64,000 bases of DNA from positions 372,001 to 436,000 of the forward strand of contig NZ_JAJKLK010000006.1 in the NCBI RefSeq assembly GCF_020982545.1, given 5' to 3'. The DNA comes from Streptomyces sp. MNU76. GTDB taxonomy: Bacteria; Actinomycetota; Actinomycetes; Streptomycetales; Streptomycetaceae. Below are positions 44,424-53,227 of this stretch, one piece after another (within the stretch, counting starts at the first letter, position 1; every line of letters begins with the position of its first letter). The notes under the pieces are model-generated. The model saw only the letters and a program-made list of their open reading frames with translations. It was not told the origin of the DNA and ran no database searches. The position numbers were made by a program, and so were the translations under genes.

Positions 44424-45776
44424 TCAAAGAGGCGGCTGTGCGGGCGCGGGGCCGAGTGTCGTGGTACCGGGGGCCGTGCGGTGGCCGAGGCCCGTGCGGT
44501 AGGCGTCGAGGGCGGCCTCCACGCGGCCGGTGCGGCGGTACAGGTCTCCCAGCAGTCGGCACAGGTCGGCCAGGTCACCGGCGGCACCGGCCCGCTCCAG
44601 CAGGCTCAGCGCCCGTACGTAGTGCTCCTCGGCGGCGTCCGCCTCCCGCCCGTCCTCGGCGATGATGCCGAGGAGACGGTGCGCGGCGGCGGAGTGCAGG
44701 GCGCCGCGCTCGGAGCTGAGGTCGCTGAGAACCTCATGGAGCAGTTCCGACGCCTCCTCGGACTTGCCCCGGCGGTGCAGGACGTCGGCGAGTTCGACGG
44801 CGACCTGGCTGGTGTAGAGCGCGGCGCGCTTGGCGGAGAGCATCCGGCGGGCCTCGCGCAGTTCCTCCTCGGCTCGGACGTAGTCGCCGTTCTGCGCGTG
44901 GAGGTATCCGCGCATCCAGTGGCAGTTGGCCAGCTCGGTGCGGATCTGGAGCTGCCGGTAGAGCTCGGAGGCCTTGGCGAGGGAGGCGTCGGCCTCGGCG
45001 ATCCGCCCTTCGGCGATCATCGTCCGGGCGACCGAGCGGTGCATACGGGCGACGAGTGCCGGGTCGCCGGACCGCGGGGCGAGCGCGAGGGCCAGCTCGG
45101 CGGCCTGGGCCGCGCGGGCGTGGGCGCCCATGTCCATGTAGGGGGCGATGACGCCGGTGTAGAGGAGGAGCAGGGCGTCGGGGTCGTGCATGCCGTTGCG
45201 GTTCAGCTCGTCGAGCGTGGACTCGTACAGGTAGCAGGCGTAGCGCAGTTCACCGGCGAGGTAGTGGGCGGTCGCGCGGCCGCGCAGGGCGGGGACCCGG
45301 GCCGGCAGCGGGGCGTCGCCGAGCCGCTGCTCGACCTGCTCGAACCGCAGCTGGGCGGTCTCCAGGTCACCGGTCTCCAGGGCGCATTCACCGAGGCCGA
45401 GCAGCGCGTCGGCCTGCTCGGTGACCAGGCCGTACTCCTCCGCCTCGGCGAGGACGGCCGTGAAACCCTCGGCGGCGGCCTCCCCGGCACCGCTGGCGAG
45501 CGTGCGCTGGGCGCCGGTCAGCCGGAGCCGCAGCTCGGTGGCGAAGCCCGCGGGACGGCCGGTGGCCAGTTCGTCGTAGCCGACGCCGAGCCGTTCGGCG
45601 ATATGCCGCAGCGCGGGTTCCGAGGCGCGTACCCGGCCGGCCTCCAGGGTCGAGATGTATGCCGGGGTGTATGCCGGTTCCGCCAACTGCCGCTGTGTGA
45701 GGCCGCGTTCCGTCCGCAGTTGTTGCACTCTGCGCCCGATGACCTCGGGGTCGTCACGCTCGGCCATACCTGCCAT
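44424..45776 (-). CDS. XRE-family regulator with TPR sensor domain
   Basis: 450 residues from ATG 45776 (or 447 from ATG 45767). N-terminal helix-turn-helix (VIGRRVQQLRTERGLTQRQL, YTPAYISTLEAGRVRASEPA, about residues 11-66), then about ten tetratricopeptide-like helical hairpins to the C-terminus (ALLGLGECALETGDLETAQL, DLADLCRLLGDLYRRTGRVE). HTH plus TPR is the layout of peptide-responsive RRNPP regulators and of several Streptomyces regulators. It is divergent from a 32-codon signal-peptide-like ORF, with inverted TTAAGC/GTAAGC sites in the 144-bp gap. The start lies immediately next to one of these sites, implying autoregulation and a very short leader. Confidence 0.9.
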   Translation of the reverse strand: MAGMAERDDPEVIGRRVQQLRTERGLTQRQLAEPAYTPAYISTLEAGRVRASEPALRHIAERLGVGYDELATGRPAGFATELRLRLTGAQRTLASGAGEAAAEGFTAVLAEAEEYGLVTEQADALLGLGECALETGDLETAQLRFEQVEQRLGDAPLPARVPALRGRATAHYLAGELRYACYLYESTLDELNRNGMHDPDALLLLYTGVIAPYMDMGAHARAAQAAELALALAPRSGDPALVARMHRSVARTMIAEGRIAEADASLAKASELYRQLQIRTELANCHWMRGYLHAQNGDYVRAEEELREARRMLSAKRAALYTSQVAVELADVLHRRGKSEEASELLHEVLSDLSSERGALHSAAAHRLLGIIAEDGREADAAEEHYVRALSLLERAGAAGDLADLCRLLGDLYRRTGRVEAALDAYRTGLGHRTAPGTTTLGPAPAQPPL

Positions 45777-45779
45777 GAC

Positions 45780-45805
45780 GTAAGCATGCCAGTAACTCCG
45801 CTTAC
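45780..45805. promoter_or_regulatory. Inverted GTAAGC repeat at the XRE-TPR start
   Basis: GTAAGC (45780-45785) and GCTTAC (45800-45805), 3 bp upstream of the regulator's ATG. Same half-site class as the palindrome at 45877-45892, so it is probably bound by the same regulator. Confidence 0.5.
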
Positions 45806-45864
45806 ATCGGCCGCTTCACCCAACTCCCCAACAGCCTCTTGCCGTCGGTAGGCCAAAGCCTTAC

Positions 45865-45892
45865 GTTAAGCGACGCGTTAAGCGTGCTTAAC
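45865..45892. promoter_or_regulatory. TTAAGC operator before the short peptide gene
   Basis: Perfect palindrome GTTAAGCGTGCTTAAC (45877-45892) with an extra direct half-site GTTAAGCG at 45865-45872, one helical turn upstream. It lies 29 bp before the GTG of the peptide ORF, where it would cover the promoter. Confidence 0.6.
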
Positions 45893-45920
45893 CCACCCGG
45901 TCAGCCGCAGGGAGGTCGCC

Positions 45921-46019
45921 GTGATCCGAGACCTGCTCACCCGCCATGCCCGCCCCGCCGCGGCCGCGCTGCTCGCGATCACCGCCCTGATGACAGCGGC
46001 CAACGCGCTCCCCCGCTGA
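45921..46019 (+). CDS. 32-residue signal-peptide-like peptide
   Basis: GTG 45921 with GGGAGG seven bases upstream. Basic N-terminus (MIRDLLTRHARP), hydrophobic core (AAAALLAITALMTAANA) and a very short end LPR, so it looks like a Sec signal peptide with an A-N-A cleavage site and almost nothing after it. Divergent from the XRE-TPR regulator. By analogy with RRNPP systems it may be an exported signal propeptide; otherwise it is a small membrane peptide. It shows good codon bias and an ideal ribosome-binding site. Confidence 0.6.
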   Translation: MIRDLLTRHARPAAAALLAITALMTAANALPR

Positions 46020-46046
46020 CAGGGCGCGCATCACTTTTCCGTCGGC

Positions 46047-46256
46047 TCAGAACTCGGCGGTGTCCAGGTCGAAGCCGAGGGGACCGGGCAGGGGGACGAC
46101 CAGGCCCAGCTTGCACTTCACCGCCTTCGCGTACCTGTCCGCAGAGGGCTCCGAGAACACCGTGACCTCGGCTTCCTCACGGTCGATGAGGAGGTAGACG
46201 GGGATACCGGCGCGGGCGTGACCAAGGATCTTCGTCTCGCGATCACGGTCCTGCGG
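46047..46256 (-). pseudogene. Uma2-family nuclease-fold protein, C-terminal fragment
   Basis: About 66 residues matching the end of Uma2 (DUF820) proteins: DRETKILGHARAGIPVYLLI, DREEAEVTVFSEP, YAKAVKCKLGLVVPLPGPLG and FDLDTAEF. The catalytic N-terminal two-thirds is absent. The homology begins 9 bp from the stop of the upstream hydrolase gene. A deletion remnant. Confidence 0.72.
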
Positions 46257-46264
46257 CGGGCTCG

Positions 46265-47033
46265 TCAGTCGGTCAGGGCCGTTGCCGTCGCCCGGACGAA
46301 CGCCTCCGGGTTGTCGAGCATCACGTTGTGGCCGCAGTCCGGGACCGGGACGACGGTCACGCCCGACTCGGTGAGCGCGTCGGCGCCGGGGAGGGGGCCG
46401 TCCGCCTCGGGGTGGAGGTAGGTGCGGGGGATCTTCAGGTCGAGCAGGAGCTCGCGCATCGTGGGGCGGGTGCCCCGGGCCAGCCGCGCGGCGCTGCGGT
46501 AGAGGGCCTCGGGGCCGACCAACCGCATGGTCGCCCACCACTGGGCCCCGGCCAGTTCGGCGAACTCCTCGCGTCCGCCCGCGAGGAACTCCTCCTCGGA
46601 GTACGCCGCGATGCCGTTGCTCCCGACCACGCCGTACGTGGGGGTCAGCGGATCGAGGTTGGAGTCGATCATCACCAACTTCCGCACCAGCGCCGGGTGT
46701 CGGGACGCCAGCACGATCCCCACCGAGCCGCCCATGCTGTGCGCGACCAGCTCGGCGCCGGTGACGCCCGCCGCCGTCAGCGCGCGAGCGAGCGCGTCCG
46801 CGTGGTCCTCCAGGCCGTAGTCGAAGTCCGTCGGGCGGTCGCTGACGCCGTGCCCGAGCAGGTCGACCAGCAGCGAGCGCCGACCCGCGAGGAGAGGGTG
46901 GACCGCGACCTCCGTGAAGTACGCGGACGACGTGGCCCCGAGCCCGTGCACATACACGCGAGCGGGTCCCTCCCCCGGCAGCTCGACCCACCGGATCCGG
47001 TCCCCGGCGTCCGTGACCACGGCCTCACGCATG
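46265..47033 (-). CDS. Alpha/beta hydrolase
   Basis: 255 residues from ATG 47033 with GGGGGAG upstream. Oxyanion VHGLGATSSAYF, nucleophile elbow LVAHSMGGS (Ser near 104), acid region YLHPEADGPL and catalytic His in PDCGHNVMLDNP. Complete. The open frame continues upstream without a stop through a truncated cold-shock domain, but the Shine-Dalgarno marks 47033 as the real start. Substrate unknown. Confidence 0.88.
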
Positions 47034-47336
47034 TCTCTCCCCCGTCGCTCCGGCCGCCGCCATGGACGGACCGGTTCGGTTCGGTCCTCGTCGTACTCGA
47101 CATGGACGTCGGTCAACGCGAACACGTCGTCCTCCTCGTCCTCGTCGTCATCATCGCCGGTGCCGTCGGCTGCCGGGTCACCCGGGCGGCGCACCTTCGG
47201 CGCCCGGTACGCGTAGCCGTCCTGATCGGCCTCCTCCCAGGTGAACACGACGGACTCACCGGGCTCCAGCGACGCGAACGCCCCCGGTTCCGGGGTGGAC
47301 ACGGCCGAGAAGTGCGCCCAGACCTCACCCGGCACG
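47034..47336 (-). pseudogene. Cold-shock-domain protein, 5'-truncated
   Basis: Second half of a cold-shock-like RNA-binding domain: GEVWAHFSAVSTPEPGAFAS, LEPGESVVFTWEEADQDGYA, YRAPKVRRPG, then an acidic linker DDDDEDEEDDVFALTDV. The first half with the RNP1 motif is missing; the reading frame begins at a perfect 21-bp-arm hairpin. It has no stop and runs in frame into the hydrolase start. Confidence 0.6.
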
Positions 47337-47379
47337 CACAGGTGCCCGCGCCCCTTGAGGGGCGCGGGCACCTGTGCGT
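47334..47379. terminator. 21-bp perfect hairpin
   Basis: Arms 47334-47354 (core GGTGCCCGCGCCCC) and 47359-47379 (core GGGGCGCGGGCACC) with a TTGA loop, no mismatches. It lies 57 bp after the stop of the channel-like gene (minus strand) and can end its transcript. The cold-shock remnant starts exactly at its far edge. Confidence 0.7.
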
Positions 47380-47435
47380 ACGGCGGCGCACCGGCGGTCA
47401 CATGCCGCTCACCTGCCGGCGGCCACAGGCACCGC

Positions 47436-48206
47436 TCACCTGTCGGCGGTGGCCGGCTCGCCCTCGCGGCTCGCCGGGACGCTCTCGCGGGCCGCCCGGT
47501 ACGCCGCCACACTGCCCCGCGCCTGCACGGTCTCCCGCTCCACCGTCGTCAGCATCCGCTCCCAGCGCTGCCGCATCGGCCCGATCAGGCCGCCGCCGAC
47601 ACCGACGACGAGGATGCCGGCGACCGTGCCGAGCGCGGCGTAGAGGACCGGCCGGGTGACGTCCTGGGCGATGCCGGCCTGGCCGAGCGCCGCGATGACG
47701 CCGAGGCCGACGACGCAGGCCCAGACGGCGGTCGCGAGGGCGCGGCCGTAGGAGAGGGAGGCGAGCGCGCCCCCGACGATCCCGCGCACCGCGCCGGCGA
47801 CGGCCATCGCGACGACCACGAGGACCACGGCGACGACCGCACGCGGCAGCCAGCCCACGATGTCGTCGATCAGCGCGCTCACCGGGTTGGGGCCGAAGAC
47901 ACCCAGCGCGAACTGCAGGGTCATCAGCATCAGCGCGTAGTACACGATCCGGCGGAGGATGCCGGTCAGGTCGTAGGAGGAGTCCCGCAGCAGCCGTGAC
48001 GTTCCGGCACGTTCGGAGAGGCGCTCGGAGCCGACCTTGCGCAGGAGGCGGTCGACGGCGCGGGAGACCAGTTTCGCGACGAACCAGCCGACGACCAGGA
48101 TGACGAGGAAGGCGACGAGTTGCGGTACGAACTGCGCGACCTTGGACCAGGCGTCGTTCAAGCCCCGGGCGAAGTCGACGGACAGGTCGACGGACAGGCT
48201 GACCAT
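47436..48206 (-). CDS. Mechanosensitive-channel-like membrane protein
   Basis: 256 residues from ATG 48206 (GAAGGGAAGAA upstream). An amphipathic N-terminus, then helices VAFLVILVVGWFVAKLVSRA, PRAVVAVVLVVVAMAVAGAV and VLYAALGTVAGILVVGVGGG, and the motif IVYYALMLMTLQFALGVFG. This is the TM_helix repeat seen in CmpX/small-conductance channel relatives that lack the MscS beta-domain. The C-terminus is cytoplasmic and charged. Inner-membrane protein, perhaps for osmotic relief. Confidence 0.8.
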   Translation of the reverse strand: MVSLSVDLSVDFARGLNDAWSKVAQFVPQLVAFLVILVVGWFVAKLVSRAVDRLLRKVGSERLSERAGTSRLLRDSSYDLTGILRRIVYYALMLMTLQFALGVFGPNPVSALIDDIVGWLPRAVVAVVLVVVAMAVAGAVRGIVGGALASLSYGRALATAVWACVVGLGVIAALGQAGIAQDVTRPVLYAALGTVAGILVVGVGGGLIGPMRQRWERMLTTVERETVQARGSVAAYRAARESVPASREGEPATADR

Positions 48207-48531
48207 GGGTGGTTCTTCCCTTCGCGGGTACGTCGGATACGTCCCCTCCCCTTGTGGATAGCAGTGGGCCGACCGGGTGACGGCGCACCTCAGGGCCGTT
48301 CGGGTGACCGCGCGCGGGGTGCGCGGAGGGCGCGTGCGCCGGAGTGGACGTCCGCCCCGTAAATCCGTTGAGTTCCCGGCCACCCCCTGTGACGCTCTTG
48401 TCAGTGGCATGACTTACTCTTCGCTCACGCGTCACAGGATTCACACGCGCGGCACAGGTCGAACACACCGGCCCCGCGCGACGGCCTCCGGCGACGCGCC
48501 CATTTCTTTCGTTCCGGGGGGTTCGAAACCT
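48207..48531. other. Divergent intergenic region, 325 bp
   Basis: Between the channel-like gene (-) and the propeller/Ig gene (+). No ORF with support and no strong palindrome. The stretch around 48340-48500 is less GC-rich and is the likely promoter zone of the secreted protein. Confidence 0.45.
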
Positions 48532-50523
48532 GTGCGTATGCGCACTCTTCCGGCTGCCACCGCGTTGGCAGTCCTCTTCAGCTCGGCCGCGCTCACGGTC
48601 GGTACGGGCGCGCCCGCCGCGGCCGACAGCAGCAGAATCGTGCCGGTCAGGTCGGCGGGCGACTTCCTCGTGGACGGCGCCCACCAGCGGGTCTTCGTCA
48701 GCGACCCGTACAGCGGCAAGGTAGTCGCCACAACCTACTCGGGCACCGTCCTCGGCACCGTCGCCTCCCTGCCCGGGGTGACGGGCCTCGCCCTGTCCGC
48801 CGACTCGGGCACCCTCTACGCGGCCGTGCCCGGCGCCGACGCGATCGTGGCCATCGACGCCGTCGGCATGACCGAGGCCGGGCGGTACGCGACCGGCGAC
48901 GGTACCAAGCCGACCCACCTCGCCCTCGCGGGCGGCAAGGTCTGGTTCGGGTACGGCGACAAGGAGCACGGGGACATCGGTTCGCTGGACGTCTCCGGTG
49001 AGCAGCCGGTGGTGGCGCTCGGCCAGGACGCCGACACCGACTGGACGGGCGCGCCCCGGCTCGCCGTGTCCCCGGCCGACCCGGACGTGGTGGCCGCTGC
49101 CTCCCCGGAGGTCTACTGGTTCAACCTCGCCGTGTTCGACGTCTCCGGCACCACGGCCGTGCGTACCGCGCGCGTCGGCGGTCCGGGTGAGTCCGGCAAG
49201 ACCAACGACCTCGCCTTCACGCCCGACGGCAGCCGACTGATCACCGCCGAGGCCGGCAACCAGCACAAGGTGTGGCAGACGTCCGACCTCGCGCAGGTCG
49301 GCTCGTACACGACGGAGCACCACCCGAACTCGGTGGCGATCGCCCCGGACGGGACCCTCGCCGCCGGGACCAGCTCCCCGTACGACCCGGACATCTACGT
49401 GTTCACGCCGGGTACGACGACGCCCGTGCGGGAGTACGAGCTGCCGGACACCGACACGATCAGCGGCTCCGACGACCTCGCCGACGGCGGGCTCGCCTGG
49501 GAGCCGGGCGGCAGCAGGCTGTTCGCGCTGACGGGGAACTACGACGGCGAGTACAGCCTCCGCGTCTACGACGACCCCACCAAGTCCAAGCCGACCCTGA
49601 CGGTCAGCGCCCCGGCGACGGCCACCCGTGCCAAGCCGCTCACGGTATCCGGCACCCTGACGGCCACGCTGCCGCTGCCCGCCGGCACCCCGCTCACGGT
49701 CACCCGCGCCGACATCGAGTCCCCGAAGGGCAAGTCGCTCGGCACCAAGACGCTGGGCACGGGCGGCAAGTTCTCCTTCACGGACACCCCGCCGGCCGGC
49801 GGCAAGGTCACCTACAAGGTGTCGTACGCGGGCGACGCGCAGCACACCGCCGCGTCCGCCTCCCGCTCCGTCGAGGTCTCCCGGGCGACACCCGCGCTGA
49901 CGCTGGACAAGAACCGCAAGACCTACGCGTACGGCGCGGACGTGAAGTTCACCGCGCGCCTCGGCACGACCTACAAGAACCGCAAGGTCGAGATCTGGGC
50001 CGACCCGTACGGCTCGGACAAGCCGAACAAGCTGGTGAAGTCGGGGACGGTGAACTCCAGCGGCAACCTGTCGGTCACCGTCGACCTCAAGCGTGACACC
50101 AAGCTCTCGGTGAAGTTCGCGGGCGACGCGCGCTACAAGGCGAGGACGGTCACCAACACCGTCTACACCAAGGTCGCCATCTCGTCGTCGATCTCGGGCC
50201 ATTACAAGACCCGGACGGCCTGGGGCCAGAAGTACCACTACATCCGCAAGTCCAAGGACCCGGTCCTGAAGACCACGATGTCGTACTACCCGGACCGCAA
50301 GCAGCGCCTCCAGCTGCAGTTCCACTACGACGGCGCCTGGCGGGACTGGGGCAGCGAGTACTTCCCCCTCGGCACCGCGGGCAAGTCCGACGTGACCCTC
50401 ACCGGCACACCGACCACGAACGTCCGCCTGCGCTTCCGCTCGGAGTACCACGACACGACGTCCGGCGACAACGTCAACACCACGACGTACGGGGCCTGGA
50501 AGTACTTCATCTACACCAGCTAG
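48532..50523 (+). CDS. Secreted beta-propeller protein with Ig-like repeats
   Basis: 663 residues from GTG 48532 (GGGGGG ten bases upstream; ATG 48538 also possible). Signal peptide ALAVLFSSAALTVGTGAPAA. A YVTN/WD-like propeller follows (about 40-350: GVTGLALSADSGTLYAAVPG, TNDLAFTPDGSRLITAEAG), then two bacterial Ig-like modules (PTLTVSAPATATRAKPLTVS, ATPALTLDKNRKTYAYGADV) and a last domain with many Tyr and basic residues. Extracellular, probably binding a surface or polymer; no catalytic motif. Confidence 0.85.
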   Translation: MRMRTLPAATALAVLFSSAALTVGTGAPAAADSSRIVPVRSAGDFLVDGAHQRVFVSDPYSGKVVATTYSGTVLGTVASLPGVTGLALSADSGTLYAAVPGADAIVAIDAVGMTEAGRYATGDGTKPTHLALAGGKVWFGYGDKEHGDIGSLDVSGEQPVVALGQDADTDWTGAPRLAVSPADPDVVAAASPEVYWFNLAVFDVSGTTAVRTARVGGPGESGKTNDLAFTPDGSRLITAEAGNQHKVWQTSDLAQVGSYTTEHHPNSVAIAPDGTLAAGTSSPYDPDIYVFTPGTTTPVREYELPDTDTISGSDDLADGGLAWEPGGSRLFALTGNYDGEYSLRVYDDPTKSKPTLTVSAPATATRAKPLTVSGTLTATLPLPAGTPLTVTRADIESPKGKSLGTKTLGTGGKFSFTDTPPAGGKVTYKVSYAGDAQHTAASASRSVEVSRATPALTLDKNRKTYAYGADVKFTARLGTTYKNRKVEIWADPYGSDKPNKLVKSGTVNSSGNLSVTVDLKRDTKLSVKFAGDARYKARTVTNTVYTKVAISSSISGHYKTRTAWGQKYHYIRKSKDPVLKTTMSYYPDRKQRLQLQFHYDGAWRDWGSEYFPLGTAGKSDVTLTGTPTTNVRLRFRSEYHDTTSGDNVNTTTYGAWKYFIYTS

Positions 50524-50556
50524 CCCGCGGGGGCGCCCCCGCCCGGACGCCCTTCG

Positions 50557-50597
50557 CACCTGTGGCCCGTGACGTCGGACGTCGCGGGCCACAGGTG
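50557..50597 (+). terminator. Terminator of the propeller/Ig gene
   Basis: CACCTGTGGCCCGTGACGTC starting at 50557 pairs with GACGTCGCGGGCCACAGGTG ending at 50597, with one G-T mismatch. It begins 34 bp after the stop codon. Confidence 0.7.
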
Positions 50598-50759
50598 TGT
50601 CACGCCTCGACGGCCTCGCGACGGCGGACCGTCCGCCAGGAACGAGCCGTTCCGAATGATGGCCGAAGCGGTCTCCCTTACCTGCCGGTACGTGTGACGA
50701 TACGGCCCTGTTCGAATCTTGAGACCTCGATCGAGGCCACGGTCACAAAGGAACAGGAC

Positions 50760-51506
50760 ATGACCACGCCTGTGCCCTCCGCTCCCTCCACACCCTCACC
50801 AGCGGCTTCGGCCGCCCCGACCGCGCGGCTCCTCATCGTCGACGACGAGGAGGGGATCCGCTCCATGCTGACGATGGCGCTGGAGTTCCTCGGCTACCGG
50901 GTGACCTCCGCGGCCACCGGCCGCCAGGCCCTGCAGGCCGTCACCCGATACGACCCCGATCTGATCCTCCTCGACGTCAACCTGCCCGACCTGAGTGGTT
51001 TCGACGTGTGCCGGAACCTGCGCGACCGGGGCAACGCTGTCCCCGTGCTGTTCCTCACCGGGCTCGGCGGGGTCGACGACCGGGTGCGCGGGCTGGACAT
51101 GGGCGGCGACGACTTCGTCACCAAGCCGTTCGAACTGAAGGAGATCGCCGCCCGGGTCCGCGCCCTGCTGCGCCGGGCCGGCGGCGGCCACTCCGCGCCC
51201 GACGGCAACCGCAACCGCCTTCGTGCCGGCGCGGTCCAACTGGACGCCGAAGCCCACCAGGTCTGGGCCGACGGCCGCCCCGTCGACCTCACCACCACCG
51301 AGTTCGCCCTGCTGCGCTACCTCATGGAGAACCCCGGGCGCGTCCTGTCCCGGCGCCAGATCCAGGAACGGGTCTGGAACCACCGTGACGAGGGGTCCGG
51401 CGTCGTCGACACGTACATCTACTACCTGCGCCGCAAACTGGGCGAGCCGGGTCAGTCCCTCATACGAACGGTCAGAGGAGTGGGCTACCAACTGTGCGCC
51501 AACTGA
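50760..51506 (+). CDS. OmpR-family response regulator
   Basis: 248 residues from ATG 50760 (AAAGGA upstream). Receiver domain ARLLIVDDEEGIRSML with phosphoacceptor Asp72 in LILLDVNLPDLSG and the Lys of TKPFE. Trans_reg_C winged helix: LDAEAHQVWADGRPVDLTTT, LSRRQIQERVW and VDTYIYYLRRKLG, ending TVRGVGYQLCAN. A Pro/Ser-rich N-terminal extension of about 20 residues precedes the receiver. Partner kinase 43 bp downstream. Confidence 0.94.
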   Translation: MTTPVPSAPSTPSPAASAAPTARLLIVDDEEGIRSMLTMALEFLGYRVTSAATGRQALQAVTRYDPDLILLDVNLPDLSGFDVCRNLRDRGNAVPVLFLTGLGGVDDRVRGLDMGGDDFVTKPFELKEIAARVRALLRRAGGGHSAPDGNRNRLRAGAVQLDAEAHQVWADGRPVDLTTTEFALLRYLMENPGRVLSRRQIQERVWNHRDEGSGVVDTYIYYLRRKLGEPGQSLIRTVRGVGYQLCAN

Positions 51507-51549
51507 ACGAGACCACCGTTTCCGGGCCGGCCGCGGGCGGGTTGTGGCC

Positions 51550-52897
51550 ATGAGCGGGTTCACCGGGCTGGGGGAGAGCATCCGGGCGGTCGGGCTGCTC
51601 GCGCCGGGTGACACATGCTCCCGGCCCCTCCCCGGCCGCCCGCTCCCGCCCGTCGAGCAGCCGATCCGCCCCCACCGCACCGGCCGACGCACCGTCGGCT
51701 TCTGGCTGATCGCCACGATCACGACCCTGGGCGCCGTCGCCGCCCTCTCCGCCCACACCCTCGCCCAGCACCTCACGGCCCGCACCGACCAGGAAATAGC
51801 AAGAGCCAGCGCCTTCGGCGGCGCGATCGCCCGAGTCCGACCCGCCCCTCGACCCGCCCCTCGACAAGAACGGGCTCGTGCTCGTGCTCGATATGCGCGG
51901 GCGGGTCGTCGCGCGTCACCCCGGGGGCGACGATCTGCCCGCGTTTCCGGTGCTCACCGCCGACCGGCTGAAGGCGTACGCCACCCGGTCGGCGCCCTCC
52001 GCGTTCGGGGAGAGTTATCGGGCGAAGGTGGTACGCAGGGCGGAGGTGGGCCGGGACCACCAGGGCGGGTACGTCGTCACCGCGAGATCCACCGCCGACG
52101 ACCGCCGGGCCGTCGAGCGCCTGCTCCAGGTCGAGACGGCCGCCGCCCTCCCCCTCCTGGCCACCGTCCTGATCGGCGCCCGCCGCCTCGGTCGCCGCGA
52201 GGTCAGGGAACGGCAGGACACCGAGCGGCGGCTGCGCGAGTTCATGGCGGCCGCCGGGCACGAACTGCGCAACCCCCTGACCACGATCTCCGGTTACGCC
52301 GAACTCGCCCGGCTCGGCGACGCCGGGCACGAACCGATGCGGCAGGAGGCGCTCGGCCGGATCACCACCGAGGTCGGCCGTATGAGCACGCTCATCGACG
52401 AGCTGGTGCTGCTGACCCGCCTGGACTTCGGCCAGCCGCTCCGGCTGACCTGCGTGGATCTGGCCCAGCTGTGCCGCGACGCGGTCTCCGCCGCCCGCGA
52501 CTGCCACCCCGACCGTCCCGTACGGCTGCTGCTGGCCCCTGGCGACCACACGGTCACCGGCGACCCCTTGCGACTGCACCAACTGGTCGCCAACCTCCTG
52601 GCCAACGCCCGCGTGCACACGCCACCGGGGACGACGACCACTCTGGGGCTCGGGACGGAGGACGGCCACCGGGTCATCGAGGTGCTGGACGACGGCCCGG
52701 GCATCCCCGACGAACTCCGCGCCCGGCTCTTCGACCCCTTCGTACGCGGCGAGGAGACCCGGGCCGCGGGCAGCGGACTCGGCCTCAGCATCGTGGCGGC
52801 GATCGCGACGGCCCACGGGGGCGTGGTCACCCTGGAACCGTCCGAACCCTCGCACCGGGGCGCCTGGTTCAGGGTCCGCATCCCGGCGCCGTCGTGA
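51550..52897 (+). pseudogene. Sensor histidine kinase, one frameshift
   Basis: ATG 51550, 43 bp after the response regulator. First membrane helix VGFWLIATITTLGAVAALSA, then at the GCCC run 51829-51832 the frame changes and continues DPPLDKNGLVLVLDMRGRVV, an extracytoplasmic sensor part and a second helix (AAALPLLATVLIGARRL). HisKA has AAAGHELRNPLTTISGYAEL, and the ATPase domain shows the N box ANLLANARVH, DDGPGIPDE and GSGLGLSIVAA. One inserted C (or two lost) explains the break. Signals to the OmpR regulator upstream. Confidence 0.85.
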
Positions 52898-53227
52898 GCC
52901 GCCCGGCCCGGGGCCCCTCCGACGGGCTCTCACCCAAGGGTGGTGACCGGCGGTGGACCTTGCCAACGGCTGGGGAGTTTCTGATCGATCTCTGATGCGG
53001 CTCCGATCCGTTTCGGAGCGACGAGCGCTTAAGTGATCGACGTGCGGTGCCGCACCGTGTACGCACGGTGCGACCTCGTACAACTCCCCCTCCGAGGTCG
53101 GCCCGGTAAGCGCCCTGATCGACGGCTCATCGATCTACGACGAACGGAACGACGGCTCATCGACCGGCTCGGCTCAACCGGGTACGTGCTGGGCCGACCT
53201 CACTTGAGCCCCCCCTCGCGCCCCCAC
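52898..53227. other. Intergenic region with palindrome and direct repeat
   Basis: 330 bp between the kinase (+) and a minus-strand gene (convergent). It contains the perfect inverted repeat GCACCGTG/CACGGTGC (53051-53070, 4-bp spacer) and a direct repeat of GACGGCTCATCGA at 53121-53133 and 53151-53163. No gene seen. The palindrome may be a terminator or operator. Confidence 0.5.

Noticed and set aside
47398..50592. A 1064-codon open frame on the minus strand antisense to the propeller/Ig gene
   Set aside because: Arg/Gly/Val shadow composition and no ribosome-binding site or domain. The plus-strand gene has a signal peptide and domains.
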